Shown here: positions 54,022-63,788 of the stretch, piece after piece | Position numbering within the stretch: position 1 is the first letter of the stretch | How the letters are laid out: the number at the start of each line of letters is the position of its first letter | Source: an uncultured Bacilli bacterium | Lineage (GTDB): Bacteria > Bacillota_I > Bacilli_A > RF39 > UBA660 | DNA length: 64,000 bases | Assembly: GCA_934098515.1 (NCBI GenBank) | Contig: CAKOOK010000006.1 | Coordinates: forward strand, 1-64,000 | Direction: 5' to 3' | The notes under the pieces: generated by a model | What the model saw: the letters and a program-made list of their open reading frames with translations, nothing else | Databases searched by the model: none | Told to the model about the DNA's origin: nothing | Program-made: the position numbers and the translations under genes

Positions 54022-55788
54022 CTACTTCACCTTACTATATTTTTTAGTACATTCTTCTTCAAGCTTACGATAATTAACCTTACCAATTAAAGTTTTAGGT
54101 ACACTTTTAATATATTCATATCTATATGGCATAGAGTATTTAGCTATTGATTTAGCACAATATTCTTTAATATCATTAGTTAACTCCTCACTTGGTGTAA
54201 AATTATTTCTTAAAACAATACAAGCTACTGGAACCTGTTTTTTATATGGATGAGGAATTCCAACGACAACACATGATAAAACTGCAGGATGAGAATCTAC
54301 TATTTTCTCAACAAATGATGGATAAATATTATAACCACTTGAAATAATCATTCTCTTAAGTCTTGACGTAAAAAATATTAGCCCTTCTTCATCCTTATAA
54401 CCTATATCACCAGTATGTAAATAAGTATTTCCATCAGGATGTACCTTCAAAGTATTAGCAGTCTCCTCTGGTTCATTTAAATACCCTAACATTACAGTAG
54501 GCCCACAAATACATATTTCACCTTCTTTACCAGTTCTAACCTCTTTTGTTGTTCCCGGTTTGATTATTTTAATCTGCATATCTATAAATGGTAAACCTAA
54601 AGCACCTTCTTTAAAATAATGTTTTGGAGTAAAAATAGTAGCAGCTACTGATTCAGTTAAACCATATCCTACTCTTATTTGAGCATTTGACCCATGAGCA
54701 AGTAAGTATTCATTTACTCTAGTTCTTAATTCTGGTTTTAAAGTATCACCACCACAAATACAATTAGTAACACATTTTAAATATTTAGAATTATCTTGAT
54801 TATTAATTAATCCTTCATACATTGTTGGAACACCAATTAAGAATGCTGGACGATATAATTTAATTAATCTAGCAAACTCATTTACTTTAAATGCAGGAAT
54901 TAAAATACACTTCATACCAGAAATAAGTTCCGTATGAACACTTACCCCTAACCCAAATCCATGAAATATTGGCATTACAGTAAGAACGGCTTCTCCAACT
55001 TTAGCTCCAGTCATTTTAAATGCTTGCATACCTTCTGCATTAAAGTTTTTGTTTGATAAAACAACACCCTTTGGTTTACCAGTTGTTCCACCACTATAAA
55101 GGATTACCGCCTCTTTAGAAGCCCTATTAGTTACTTTATACTCTCCATCATACCCATACCCTGCATCAAAGAAACTTTTAAATGATACAACTACGTCATT
55201 ATATTCTATTTTAGATGGTTTATTTTCCTTAAAAAATCCCATTACAAACGTATAAGCACTTATAGTTTTCTGAATAACTTTAAACATACCATCAGTTACA
55301 TCAGCAATAATGATTTTTTTAGCATTTACTCTGCTTGCTGCTTTAATAACTTTTTCTGCAAAAATATTTACTGTTAAAATATACTTACTATTTGCTGCAT
55401 CCATATAAAACTCAATCTCATTCTCACTTGATAAAGGATGAATCATACTCGCTACTGCACCAACCATATTAATCGCATAAAACATAATAATAGCTTCCGG
55501 TGTGTTTGGCATACAAATTGTTATACGATCCCCTTCTTCAATACCATTTGCCTTTAACGCTTTAGCACATGTTTCAATTTTTTCATAAAACTTTTTATAT
55601 GATAAAGTTTTTCCATAATACTGAAGTGCTCCATTATGTGGATATTTCATAACAGTTTCATATACCATCTCATGCATCATTTTATCAGGATAATCTAGAT
55701 GAGCCGGCATTTCCCCATATAAATCATAATATGGTTTTTCTAATTCTTTTGTATTAAATATTCTCTTTATAAAATTCATTTTACTCAC
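54022..55788 (-). CDS. AMP-forming acyl-CoA/acyl-ACP ligase
   Basis: 588 residues of the adenylate-forming superfamily. P-loop motif ILYSGGTTGKPKGV, VGYGLTES, GYLNEP, the TGDIGYKDEEG motif and a C-terminal lid with PKTLIGKVNYRKL are intact. It activates a fatty acid as acyl-AMP then thioester. Placement between two PlsC-type genes (1 bp and 8-bp overlap) suggests it supplies the acyl group for glycerolipid synthesis, for example from host fatty acids. Confidence 0.88.
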   Translation of the reverse strand: MSKMNFIKRIFNTKELEKPYYDLYGEMPAHLDYPDKMMHEMVYETVMKYPHNGALQYYGKTLSYKKFYEKIETCAKALKANGIEEGDRITICMPNTPEAIIMFYAINMVGAVASMIHPLSSENEIEFYMDAANSKYILTVNIFAEKVIKAASRVNAKKIIIADVTDGMFKVIQKTISAYTFVMGFFKENKPSKIEYNDVVVSFKSFFDAGYGYDGEYKVTNRASKEAVILYSGGTTGKPKGVVLSNKNFNAEGMQAFKMTGAKVGEAVLTVMPIFHGFGLGVSVHTELISGMKCILIPAFKVNEFARLIKLYRPAFLIGVPTMYEGLINNQDNSKYLKCVTNCICGGDTLKPELRTRVNEYLLAHGSNAQIRVGYGLTESVAATIFTPKHYFKEGALGLPFIDMQIKIIKPGTTKEVRTGKEGEICICGPTVMLGYLNEPEETANTLKVHPDGNTYLHTGDIGYKDEEGLIFFTSRLKRMIISSGYNIYPSFVEKIVDSHPAVLSCVVVGIPHPYKKQVPVACIVLRNNFTPSEELTNDIKEYCAKSIAKYSMPYRYEYIKSVPKTLIGKVNYRKLEEECTKKYSKVK

Positions 55789-56356
55789 AATCCTTTATTA
55801 ATTTAATTACCTTTTGTTCTAGTAGTTTAGTTTCTTTTTCTATATCATTTGTTTCAGGAAAATAAGCATCCCCAAATTTAATCTTTAATTTTCCTCTTTT
55901 ATATTTTCCATTAATAGCAAATGGTAAGATTTTACAATCATTTTCCAAAGACATTTTAACTGCACCCTTTTTAAAAGGCATAATAATATCATCTGTGCGA
56001 TTAATAGTTCCTTCAGGAAATATACCAACTACTCCGCCTTCACTTAAAACTTTATTCACCGCTGGCATTACAGTAGTATCATGAATTTTTCGATCTACTG
56101 GAATAATACCAGACATTCTAAATAAAAAACCAATTGGTGGCTTTAAAAGTTCTCTTTTAGCAACAAACCTAATATCCCTTCTAGTGCAGCATCCAGCAAG
56201 TAAACAACAATCCAGCATATTAGTATGCGTCCCAGCAATAATTATCTTTCCCTCTTTAGGAATATTTTCTTTATTAATAATCACAGGTTTATAAACGAGC
56301 CTCATATACACACCTACTATAGGTGCACATATACGGTACAACAACGTATCAAACAT
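55781..56356 (-). CDS. plsC: 1-acyl-glycerol-3-phosphate acyltransferase (PlsC)
   Basis: 191 residues, a minimal PlsC. HTNMLD (44-49, HX4D), PVDRKIHD (motif II), FPEGTINR (motif III) and KILPFAI (motif IV) are present, with a short N-terminal hydrophobic stretch. It makes phosphatidate from lysophosphatidate. First gene of the acyltransferase-ligase-acyltransferase-folD operon. Confidence 0.9.
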   Translation of the reverse strand: MFDTLLYRICAPIVGVYMRLVYKPVIINKENIPKEGKIIIAGTHTNMLDCCLLAGCCTRRDIRFVAKRELLKPPIGFLFRMSGIIPVDRKIHDTTVMPAVNKVLSEGGVVGIFPEGTINRTDDIIMPFKKGAVKMSLENDCKILPFAINGKYKRGKLKIKFGDAYFPETNDIEKETKLLEQKVIKLIKDCE

Positions 56357-56397
56357 ATTCTTACCATCTTTCCAAAATATATTTTAACATATCTTAT

Positions 56398-56433
56398 AGC
56401 AAAAAAAAAGTAAACTACTTTATTTTGTAGTTT
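56398..56433 (-). terminator. Terminator after the 236-residue membrane protein
   Basis: Minus-strand AAACTAC / GTAGTTT stem and a nine-T tract. Confidence 0.8.
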
Positions 56434-56435
56434 AA

Positions 56436-57146
56436 TTAGCTTGCAGCAAGCATTATTAAAACAATAGTAATTGTTATAAGTAAAATTATAGTATTTATTA
56501 TTGCTGCGACAGATAAGTTTTTAAAACTGTTCTTTTTAGCCTTTTCTTTATTAGTAATTGCTTCTTCATCTAGATAAGATTTTATAAATGGACTTACAAT
56601 TATTCCTCTCTTTTCAAGGCTTGCAAAATAAGCATATTTATTTTGGATATCTATTTCCTTAGCAATTTTTATTGCACTAACACTGTTTTCTTTAGAAAGA
56701 GCATTGTATTTGTGATAGATTTCAATTACTTTTTGCATATTTTCTTCTTCGTTAAATGGTATTTTCTTGCTTTCGGTTTTTATTATAGTCCATGCTCCTA
56801 TAATTGTAAAAATTAATGAATAGAGGTAATCACTTGTTAGACTAGTCATAAATTTGGTACTGTTAAGTAATGATTTTAGTTTTATATCTTGAGTAATGCT
56901 TATTAAGTATGGGAATAATATAAAAGAAATTATTGTTGTTGAAATTAGCGCAGTAATCCAAATGATATATTTTTTATTTATAATGTCTTGCCCACTTGAT
57001 TTTTTATAAAATAATATAGCACCATACGGTACAAGCATAAAGAAAACACTTGAAAGATAACCGATCATATAAAGAATAATTGCTGGGATGCTGAAAATAA
57101 GAGCGCCAATAAATGCATTAATAAAATTTTTAACATTATTTTTCAT
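56436..57146 (-). CDS. Multi-pass membrane protein of unknown function
   Basis: 236 residues. Four hydrophobic segments in the first 125 residues, a soluble helical stretch (about 130-185: [23 protein letters not shown]), and a final membrane segment at the end. The cytoplasmic part [16 protein letters not shown] looks like a small helical domain. No family recognised. It overlaps mscL by 11 bp, so expression is coupled. Confidence 0.6.
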   Translation of the reverse strand: MKNNVKNFINAFIGALIFSIPAIILYMIGYLSSVFFMLVPYGAILFYKKSSGQDIINKKYIIWITALISTTIISFILFPYLISITQDIKLKSLLNSTKFMTSLTSDYLYSLIFTIIGAWTIIKTESKKIPFNEEENMQKVIEIYHKYNALSKENSVSAIKIAKEIDIQNKYAYFASLEKRGIIVSPFIKSYLDEEAITNKEKAKKNSFKNLSVAAIINTIILLITITIVLIMLAAS

Positions 57147-57579
57147 TTTTTAGTAAATCTCTAATTTCTTCTAGTAATAATACTTCATCACTTTTTTTAG
57201 GTTCTTCCTTTACTTTTTCTTTTGGTTCTTCCTTTTTACGATTTAGTTTATTAATTAGATTAACAAATATAAAGATGCACACAGCTACAATTAAGAAATC
57301 TAAAATATTTTGAATAAATACCCCATAACTTACAGTAGCATCCTTAATTTTAAAAGATAAATTAGTAAAATCAATTCCACCAATTATAATTCCAATTAAA
57401 GGCATAATAATATCATTAACTAAAGATGTAACTATCTTACTAAAAGCACCACCAATAATAACACCTACTGCTAAATCAACAATATTACCTTTAGAAATAA
57501 ATTCTTTAAACTCTCTAAAAGTTTTACCGCCTTTTTCCTTTATCTCATCAGTAAATTCTTTACTATTTTTCTTTACCAT
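57136..57579 (-). CDS. mscL: Large-conductance mechanosensitive channel
   Basis: 147 residues from the ATG at 57579 behind AGGGAAG; an upstream extension to 57648 runs through the preceding terminator and is not coding. N-terminal amphipathic helix, first membrane helix with the conserved [21 protein letters not shown], a loop with DFTNL, second helix and a charged cytoplasmic bundle ([14 protein letters not shown]). It opens on hypo-osmotic shock. Confidence 0.95.
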   Translation of the reverse strand: MVKKNSKEFTDEIKEKGGKTFREFKEFISKGNIVDLAVGVIIGGAFSKIVTSLVNDIIMPLIGIIIGGIDFTNLSFKIKDATVSYGVFIQNILDFLIVAVCIFIFVNLINKLNRKKEEPKEKVKEEPKKSDEVLLLEEIRDLLKNEK

Positions 57580-57614
57580 ATTACTTCCCTCTTTCAAAAA
57601 TATTGTATCATAAA

Positions 57615-57642
57615 TAAAAAAAAAGAACAATTTTATGTTCTT
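57615..57642 (-). terminator. Terminator between the lipoprotein gene and mscL
   Basis: Minus-strand AAGAACA / TGTTCTT stem with nine T, overlapping the lipoprotein stop; a TACAAT -10 for mscL follows at 57603-57608. Confidence 0.8.
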
Positions 57643-58126
57643 ACTCAAATTTTACTGACTTTGCCCACGTTTTAAACGTATTTTCAAATTGTTCTTGATC
57701 ACTACTATCACAAGCAAAGTTAAATAGCCAGAAAGCATCATTACTTTTATACATTGATGCAATATAGAAGTATGTTTTCCCATTTACATCACTAGTATAA
57801 GTAAAGTATGTTAGACCATCTTCAGTTTTAATTTCATCTTCTTTTTTATTATTATAAGCTACAGCTTTAGCATAGTCTTCTACTGTACTATCTTTTGTTA
57901 AGCCTGCTTCTTCCAATGTACTAAACTCTTCTTTCAAACCAGTAACAACAGCATCCATACTTTCAAAATAGACAGTTGTTGATACTAAGTCTTTCTCAGT
58001 AAAATCGTCTGTTAAGGTAATAGACATTCCCTTATCAGTAAATGTTTTTTCCTCTGGTTCTAATAAAGCACAACCAGTAACTGCTACTACAATTAATAAT
58101 AATAAATATAATACTTTTTTCTTCAT
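57641..58126 (-). CDS. Lipoprotein of unknown function
   Basis: 161 residues with a lipoprotein signal peptide (VAVTG-C19). The mature part is alpha/beta ([37 protein letters not shown]) with a PsbP/YdhG-like feel but no certain family. It is 2 bp downstream of the LiaG-like gene, so it is probably part of the envelope-stress operon 57.6-59.6 kb. Confidence 0.65.
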   Translation of the reverse strand: MKKKVLYLLLLIVVAVTGCALLEPEEKTFTDKGMSITLTDDFTEKDLVSTTVYFESMDAVVTGLKEEFSTLEEAGLTKDSTVEDYAKAVAYNNKKEDEIKTEDGLTYFTYTSDVNGKTYFYIASMYKSNDAFWLFNFACDSSDQEQFENTFKTWAKSVKFE

Positions 58127-58128
58127 TT

Positions 58129-58914
58129 TTAATCCTCTTTCATTTTAATTTCTATTGAACCTACTCCACCATCTATTTTTACTAGAGATGAACCAGTTCC
58201 TACTTTTTCTTCGTCTTTTAAATCTTTACCATCTAGTGTTATTGTTCCTATTCCCTTTGAGATATCTAAAGTATAATCATCTTGTGAACCAACAAGGTTA
58301 AGTTCTAGTTTACCAATACCAGTATCTATTTCACTCTCGCCAGAAAGTATACTTGTAACAACTGTTTTACCAACACCTAAATCCATATCTAAATTATATA
58401 TACTGCCATTAGTTATAACTATATTACCAGCTCCACCTTCAATATCACAGTTTTTAGTTACAACTAAATTATTCATTTGAACGCTTCCTGCCCCAATATC
58501 TAAACTAAAATTTTCAGTTTTAAGACTTTCAATACTAATCTTACCAGCACTTGCATTAATTATGGCATCATTTAAAACCATATCTCTAGGAATAGTAACT
58601 ATAACCTCACTCTTTTTATTTTTAAAGTGTCCCTTTTCTTTAATAACAATCTTATTGTTATCTTTTTCAGCATTAATTTCTTTATCATCAACGATGTAAT
58701 TAAAAGTATCTCCTTCTTTGATTGTAAGACTACTAGTTGTTAAGTCTACAACTAAGTATGCCTCACTTTTTGGTGTTTCTACTTTTTTACCATCATATTT
58801 AAAACCATCACCAATCATACCAACGATATTTGCTAAAAGTAGAAATATTTCACATATTAGATATACTGCAAATGCAATAGCTGCATACTTAATTATTGTT
58901 TGTCCTTTATTCAT
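58129..58914 (-). CDS. DUF4097/LiaG-like membrane-anchored beta-helix protein
   Basis: 261 residues. One N-terminal membrane segment (about 8-32) is followed by a repetitive beta-helix of DUF4097 type (SLTIKEGD, ISIESLKTENFSLDIGAGSVQMNN, KTVVTSILSGESEIDTGIGKL). LiaG-like proteins accompany LiaF in cell-envelope stress loci. It overlaps the LiaF-like gene by 4 bp. No LiaSR two-component genes are in the window. Confidence 0.78.
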   Translation of the reverse strand: MNKGQTIIKYAAIAFAVYLICEIFLLLANIVGMIGDGFKYDGKKVETPKSEAYLVVDLTTSSLTIKEGDTFNYIVDDKEINAEKDNNKIVIKEKGHFKNKKSEVIVTIPRDMVLNDAIINASAGKISIESLKTENFSLDIGAGSVQMNNLVVTKNCDIEGGAGNIVITNGSIYNLDMDLGVGKTVVTSILSGESEIDTGIGKLELNLVGSQDDYTLDISKGIGTITLDGKDLKDEEKVGTGSSLVKIDGGVGSIEIKMKED

Positions 58915-59573
58915 TTAACATCAACTCCACCAAATAAGCATGTAGCATTTAAATAGATAGTTTTACCAGATTTATCCTTTTTACTTTTACCATCTACTCC
59001 CCCAAAAATACTTGTTGATGTAATTTTAACATTTACATCTTTAGGCACTAAAATAGTTATTCCACCAAAAATAGCACTTGCTTCAATTAAAACATCATCC
59101 TTAATAATAGCATCTCTTAAATCACATTTAATACCGCCAAAGACTGCATCTAACTTAGTACCAGTAAATTCCTCATTAGAGAAGTCTAGATTTTGTCCAC
59201 TAAATGTAGCACTATAATTAGTTCCACCTACTGCTTTAACATTTTCAACATTCTTAGTTTTAGTTCTACCTTTAAAGATAAATGTTAAGCCAGTAACAAT
59301 TAAAACACATGGTACAATTAGTTTTAATATAATATCAAAATCTAAAACATCTTGACAAGATAATAGTAGAAGTACACCCACAAATAAACCTATTAATGAG
59401 CCGCCTCTTTCTTCTCCGTCAAATAAACCAAGAAAACTAGGAATAATAATAAATAAAGTCCACCAACCATCAAATAGTAAGTTAACTTTTACTACTCCAG
59501 TAGCATATAAGCCAAACCATACACCTACAAGTACTAAAATAATACCTAATATAATACTCTTACAATTCTTCAT
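58911..59573 (-). CDS. LiaF-like envelope stress membrane protein
   Basis: 220 residues. About four membrane segments in the first 105 residues (GIILVLVGVWFGLYATGVV, LIGLFVGVLLLLS) precede a C-terminal beta domain (FSGQNLDFSNEEFTGTKLDAVFGGIKCDLRDA, IFGGITILVPKDVNVKI) of the LiaF/VraT-like C-terminal type. LiaF inhibits LiaRS signalling in Bacillus. First gene of the operon. Confidence 0.8.
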   Translation of the reverse strand: MKNCKSIILGIILVLVGVWFGLYATGVVKVNLLFDGWWTLFIIIPSFLGLFDGEERGGSLIGLFVGVLLLLSCQDVLDFDIILKLIVPCVLIVTGLTFIFKGRTKTKNVENVKAVGGTNYSATFSGQNLDFSNEEFTGTKLDAVFGGIKCDLRDAIIKDDVLIEASAIFGGITILVPKDVNVKITSTSIFGGVDGKSKKDKSGKTIYLNATCLFGGVDVK

Positions 59574-59629
59574 ACATTTCCTCCTACCATAAGTTTAACA
59601 TAATCATTTAAAATAGCAATATCTAGTAA

Positions 59630-59654
59630 GAAAAAAGATGTGAAATTTCACATC
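59630..59654 (-). terminator. Terminator of the Hint-protein gene
   Basis: Minus-strand GATGTGAA / TTCACATC stem, short loop, six T. Confidence 0.85.
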
Positions 59655-59661
59655 AATTTAA

Positions 59662-61194
59662 TTAACATGGTTCTGGTGCATTGTGTGCTACGTAACCTTC
59701 AACAACAAAATTATGATATCCTTCAATAGTTAAATTATAGACATAATTTTGAATAAAACCTCTATCTTCTATGCGTATTATCTTAACGTTACCATTTATT
59801 CCAATTATTATATCACCGGATGATAAATTCCCTATTCTATTTTTAATGGCCAATCTTGTTTCATCAGAATAATTTTCATATGATTTCCATCCATTTGTTG
59901 TTAAGAGTGGGTGACCAGCTGTCATGCCTATTTTTGTTCCATCTGCTAAATATACATTTATCATTCTAATATAGGTATTATTTTTATGTATAAATGTTAC
60001 TTTTTGAGAAATATAGTCCCCAGTATCTTCGTTTAAAGATATAACATATTCTCCTTTTTTTATATCTTCAATATTTTTATACTCACCATTAGCCATTAAT
60101 ACCTTTGTTCCTGCTACAAAACACAATTTTTTAAAATAATAAGCTTGCGATAGTATCGTTTCACTTTTTTTAACTATATTTGTATCTGCAGTTGTAGTTA
60201 AATCTATATTAGCTCTTGATAGAAATATGTTATCACTGTTTGTATAAGTTACCATATCTGTATAAAGTGAATGTATAAAATAACCATTGGTATTATATTC
60301 GCTATCTATCCATTCAGCCCATGTCATACCTGGTTCTGCTTGGAAAGATGTTCCATCAATTGTAAAAGTGATTAGATTTTTGGGCTCGAACTCCACGTTA
60401 CATTGTGTATTACCACTAGTTAAATTTGAAACACTTAGTGTCCATTTAGAACCTGTCCATTTAATTTCAGCCCCAATATCAACTACCTTATCACCTTGTG
60501 TGCACTCTACAGATGCTGTATATTTATCTGTTGTTGGAAATGTACTACTTTCAACTCCATCTATTAAAGCCGCTACATATAAGTCATTTTTTGGTCTTGT
60601 TTTAACAGTTCCTACTACTGATATTTTTATTTGATAGTCTTTACCTTCAATATCTTCTTTAGTCCAGATATCTTTATTATTACTATCAAGCCACATTCTA
60701 AAGTTAAATGTTCTACTTTCGTCTTTAGATATGCCATCTTCTCTTTTTAGGATATAGTTTTCAGCTATACTATATTTTGATAAGCTTTGAGGAGTTGAGA
60801 TAGATTCTAAAGTATTAATTACTGTTCCATTTAGATCATTATCTCCTAGTAAAGATACTTTTACATATTTAGAGTCTACTTTGTTAGTTGTACTAATCAC
60901 GGATGCGATAACATAATACTCAATATAATTATCACATTTATTTTTAATAGTAAATGTGTAAGGGTTTTGTTCTAAGGCTTCGCCTTCTGATATTGGATAA
61001 GTATTAAGTAAATTAATTTCATTTTGTCCATTAAATTCCAGGTCCATACATGATGCTGCCAGAGTGTTAGCATCTGTTTGGCTAGAATAACTAGTAAATA
61101 CTGCATAACTTACTCCAGTTATCATTAGTACTACAGCTAACATTATACATAAAATTAACATTCTTTTTTTATATTTTTGCATACTTGATTGCAT
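59662..61194 (-). CDS. Secreted TasA/SipW-type protein ending in a Hint (intein-like) domain
   Basis: 510 residues. A hydrophobic segment (12-32) ending SYAVFTSYS, the SipW-type processing pattern, is followed by TasA-like beta-sandwich regions (about 45-200 and 205-270). A small ITFTIDGTSFQAEPGMTW domain (275-300) precedes the C-terminal Hint module. The Hint runs from CFVAGTKVLM (Cys358) through TAGHPL (H428) to VAHN (H504-N505). Only five residues (APEPC) follow Asn505. The key Hint residues look intact, so self-cleavage at Cys358 and/or Asn505 is likely. The start follows AGAGGTG at 8-nt spacing. The gene stands alone between liaF and arcD. Confidence 0.82.
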   Translation of the reverse strand: MQSSMQKYKKRMLILCIMLAVVLMITGVSYAVFTSYSSQTDANTLAASCMDLEFNGQNEINLLNTYPISEGEALEQNPYTFTIKNKCDNYIEYYVIASVISTTNKVDSKYVKVSLLGDNDLNGTVINTLESISTPQSLSKYSIAENYILKREDGISKDESRTFNFRMWLDSNNKDIWTKEDIEGKDYQIKISVVGTVKTRPKNDLYVAALIDGVESSTFPTTDKYTASVECTQGDKVVDIGAEIKWTGSKWTLSVSNLTSGNTQCNVEFEPKNLITFTIDGTSFQAEPGMTWAEWIDSEYNTNGYFIHSLYTDMVTYTNSDNIFLSRANIDLTTTADTNIVKKSETILSQAYYFKKLCFVAGTKVLMANGEYKNIEDIKKGEYVISLNEDTGDYISQKVTFIHKNNTYIRMINVYLADGTKIGMTAGHPLLTTNGWKSYENYSDETRLAIKNRIGNLSSGDIIIGINGNVKIIRIEDRGFIQNYVYNLTIEGYHNFVVEGYVAHNAPEPC

Positions 61195-61252
61195 ACTATA
61201 TGCACCTCTATTTTCTAATAATATTCTATAATACGATTAAGCTTTAGTCAAT

Positions 61253-61276
61253 AAAAAAAGGACCACTAAAGTCCTT
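61253..61276 (-). terminator. Terminator of the arc operon
   Basis: Minus-strand AGGAC / GTCCT stem and seven T, just past the arcD stop. Confidence 0.75.
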
Positions 61277-61284
61277 CCCACTCA

Positions 61285-62724
61285 TTAAAATAATGAGAAT
61301 AAAGTAAGCACTAGAATGTTTGCTATAGCAATAGTAATTACTATCTTTAAAGCAAACTTGAACCATGTAGAATACTCTACTTTAGCAAGTGCTAAACCAC
61401 CCATAATAGCTCCGCATGTAGGTGTAATTAAGTTAACTAAACCATTAGCAGAAACCATCGTCATAATAGCAACTTCAGTACTATAACCTAAATTAGCAGC
61501 AACAGGTGCAATAATAGGTGTAGATAATGTTGCTAGTCCTGATGAAGATGGAACTAAAATTGATAATACAATATGTAAAATATAGTTAAGTGGTACAAAT
61601 AATAACTCTGGTAACTTAGCTAAGAAATTACTAGCATTATAAATAATATAATTATCTAAATAAGTTTGACCCATTAAAACACTTGCACCTCTAGCAACAG
61701 CAATTACTAAGATAACGCCAATCATATCATCAGCACCATCTACAAATGTATCAACAAAATCCTTTTCTCCATACCCGTTTACAACAGATATAATTACACT
61801 CATAATGAAGAACCATAAAGCTGATTCATAGAACCACCAGTCTCCTAATGCTTCACCAGTAAGCCATCCAGTAAATCCATTAAAGAATGTAATACCAAAA
61901 CTTCCCCATGGAATAAATCCAATAATCATTATTATAAACGTTAAAGCAAATAAACATAAAGTCGCCTTTTGTTTACCAGTAAGTTTAGCCTCAGCCTTAG
62001 AATCACTAGCAAACTTACTAAATGCTTTTTCAGCCTTTTGTTGTTCTCTTAATGATAGAATCGTTGAACCCTTATCATTCTTAACCTTCCTTGCATATGC
62101 AAGAACAAAAGCAGTACATATTGCATAAGTTGTTAGCCATAATACAACAGCAATAAATATTACTAAACCATGATTTGCAGATAAACCTTTAGGAAGTGCA
62201 CTTAATGCTACTCCAGTAGCAAATGGATTGATTGTAGAACCTAAAACTCCAGAACCTGCTCCTAAAAGAATTACTGCACTACCAACAAGAGGATCCATAC
62301 CAGCAGCAAACATTGTTGCAGCAAGTAATACATAAAATCCTACAGTTTCTTCTAACATACCATATGTAGTACCACATACTGAGAAGATAAACATTAATAT
62401 TGGAATAAGCCATAACTCTTTTCCCTTTAATTTTTGTACCAAAACCTTAATACCAGTTTCTAAAGCCTTAGTCTTATCTATAACCTTTAAGAAACCTCCA
62501 AGTATCATTATGAATATTGCAACATCAACAGCATTTTCAAACCCTAAAATAGGTGCTTTTAATATTTGTGATAAAGTAGCTCCAACAGTACCACTACCAT
62601 TAACGATTTCTTCACCAACAAATGTAGCATTAGGTAATAAATGTGATAATATACCTAGCCCAATAATTAAAAGCATAATTATTGAATATGAAGATAGCAT
62701 TGACTTTGCACGTTTTTTAGCCAT
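61285..62724 (-). CDS. arcD: YfcC-family transporter, probable arginine/ornithine antiporter
   Basis: 479 residues with about 12 membrane segments. Family segments: FENAVDVAIFIMILGGFLKV, GTTYGMLEETVGFYVLL and PSSSGLATLSTPIIAPVA. The YfcC (C4-dicarboxylate-like) family includes the ArcD form that exchanges arginine for ornithine. Its place behind arcA-arcB supports that substrate. RBS AAGGAGG; 74 bp from arcB. Confidence 0.85.
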   Translation of the reverse strand: MAKKRAKSMLSSYSIIMLLIIGLGILSHLLPNATFVGEEIVNGSGTVGATLSQILKAPILGFENAVDVAIFIMILGGFLKVIDKTKALETGIKVLVQKLKGKELWLIPILMFIFSVCGTTYGMLEETVGFYVLLAATMFAAGMDPLVGSAVILLGAGSGVLGSTINPFATGVALSALPKGLSANHGLVIFIAVVLWLTTYAICTAFVLAYARKVKNDKGSTILSLREQQKAEKAFSKFASDSKAEAKLTGKQKATLCLFALTFIIMIIGFIPWGSFGITFFNGFTGWLTGEALGDWWFYESALWFFIMSVIISVVNGYGEKDFVDTFVDGADDMIGVILVIAVARGASVLMGQTYLDNYIIYNASNFLAKLPELLFVPLNYILHIVLSILVPSSSGLATLSTPIIAPVAANLGYSTEVAIMTMVSANGLVNLITPTCGAIMGGLALAKVEYSTWFKFALKIVITIAIANILVLTLFSLF

Positions 62725-62798
62725 TTACATTTCCTCCTTACTGACTATATATAGTCTTCTATGGCAAAAGACTGTTATTAAGCACTTATGCTTATAAC

Positions 62799-63788
62799 CT
62801 ATTTTTTCATTGTAGCACAAACTACAGCTTTAATTGTATGAAGTCTATTTTCAGCTTCATCAAACACTTTTGACTGACTAGAAGAGAATACCTCATCAGT
62901 AACTTCCATCTCTTTTAATCCATATTTTTCAAAGATCTCTTTACCTATTGTTGTATTTAAATCATGAAATGAAGGTAGGCAGTGTAAGAATATTGCATCA
63001 GGACTTGCATTTTCCATTACCCTCTTATTAACTTGATATGGTGAAAGTAATTTAATTCTTTCTTCCCATACACTGGCCTCTTCACCCATAGATACCCATA
63101 CATCTGTATATATTACATCTGCATCCTTAGTAGCAGTCATAACATCTTCTTCAAATTCAAGTACTGCCCCAGTTTCATTAGCAATAACTTTGCATCTATT
63201 TATTAATTCTTCTTCCGGCCATAAATGTCTAGGAGCACAAGCTACAAAATGCATTCCCATCTTAGCACATACTACCATAAGTGAGTTTGCTACATTATTT
63301 CTAGCATCTCCCATAAATACTAACTTAATGCCATCTAAATGACCAAAGTTTTCTTCTACAGTAAGAACATCTGCAAGCATCTGTGTTGGATGATACTCTG
63401 TAGTAAGCCCATTCCACACTGGAACTCCCGCATTATTGGCAAGTTCTTCAACTATCTTTTGTGAAAAACCACGATACTCAATACCATCATACATTCTACC
63501 TAATACCTTAGCCGTATCAGCTATGCTTTCTTTCTTACCCATCTGAGATGAACCCGGATCTAAATACGTTACCCCCATACCTAAATCAAGTCCAGCCACC
63601 TCAAAAGCACATCTAGTTCTAGTTGAAGTCTTCTCAAATAATAAGACAATATTCTTACCTTCTAAATATCTATGACTTATCCCATTTTTCTTCTTATTCT
63701 TTAAATCCTTAGATAAATCCAATAAATATCTAATCTCCTCTGGTGTATAATCCAAAAGAGTTAAAAAATTTCTTCCAGTTAAATTCAT
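62799..63788 (-). CDS. arcB: Ornithine carbamoyltransferase, catabolic
   Basis: 329 residues. Carbamoyl phosphate-binding STRTR ([13 protein letters not shown]), HPTQMLAD and the ornithine loop with HCLPSFHD are intact. In an ADI operon it runs toward phosphorolysis of citrulline to ornithine and carbamoyl phosphate. Its ATG shares one base with the arcA stop (TAATG), so the two are coupled. Confidence 0.96.
   Translation of the reverse strand: MNLTGRNFLTLLDYTPEEIRYLLDLSKDLKNKKKNGISHRYLEGKNIVLLFEKTSTRTRCAFEVAGLDLGMGVTYLDPGSSQMGKKESIADTAKVLGRMYDGIEYRGFSQKIVEELANNAGVPVWNGLTTEYHPTQMLADVLTVEENFGHLDGIKLVFMGDARNNVANSLMVVCAKMGMHFVACAPRHLWPEEELINRCKVIANETGAVLEFEEDVMTATKDADVIYTDVWVSMGEEASVWEERIKLLSPYQVNKRVMENASPDAIFLHCLPSFHDLNTTIGKEIFEKYGLKEMEVTDEVFSSSQSKVFDEAENRLHTIKAVVCATMKK

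Noticed and set aside
57580..57648. N-terminal extension of MscL
   Set aside because: It would be translated through the upstream terminator; the internal ATG at 57579 has a proper ribosome-binding site and matches the family start.
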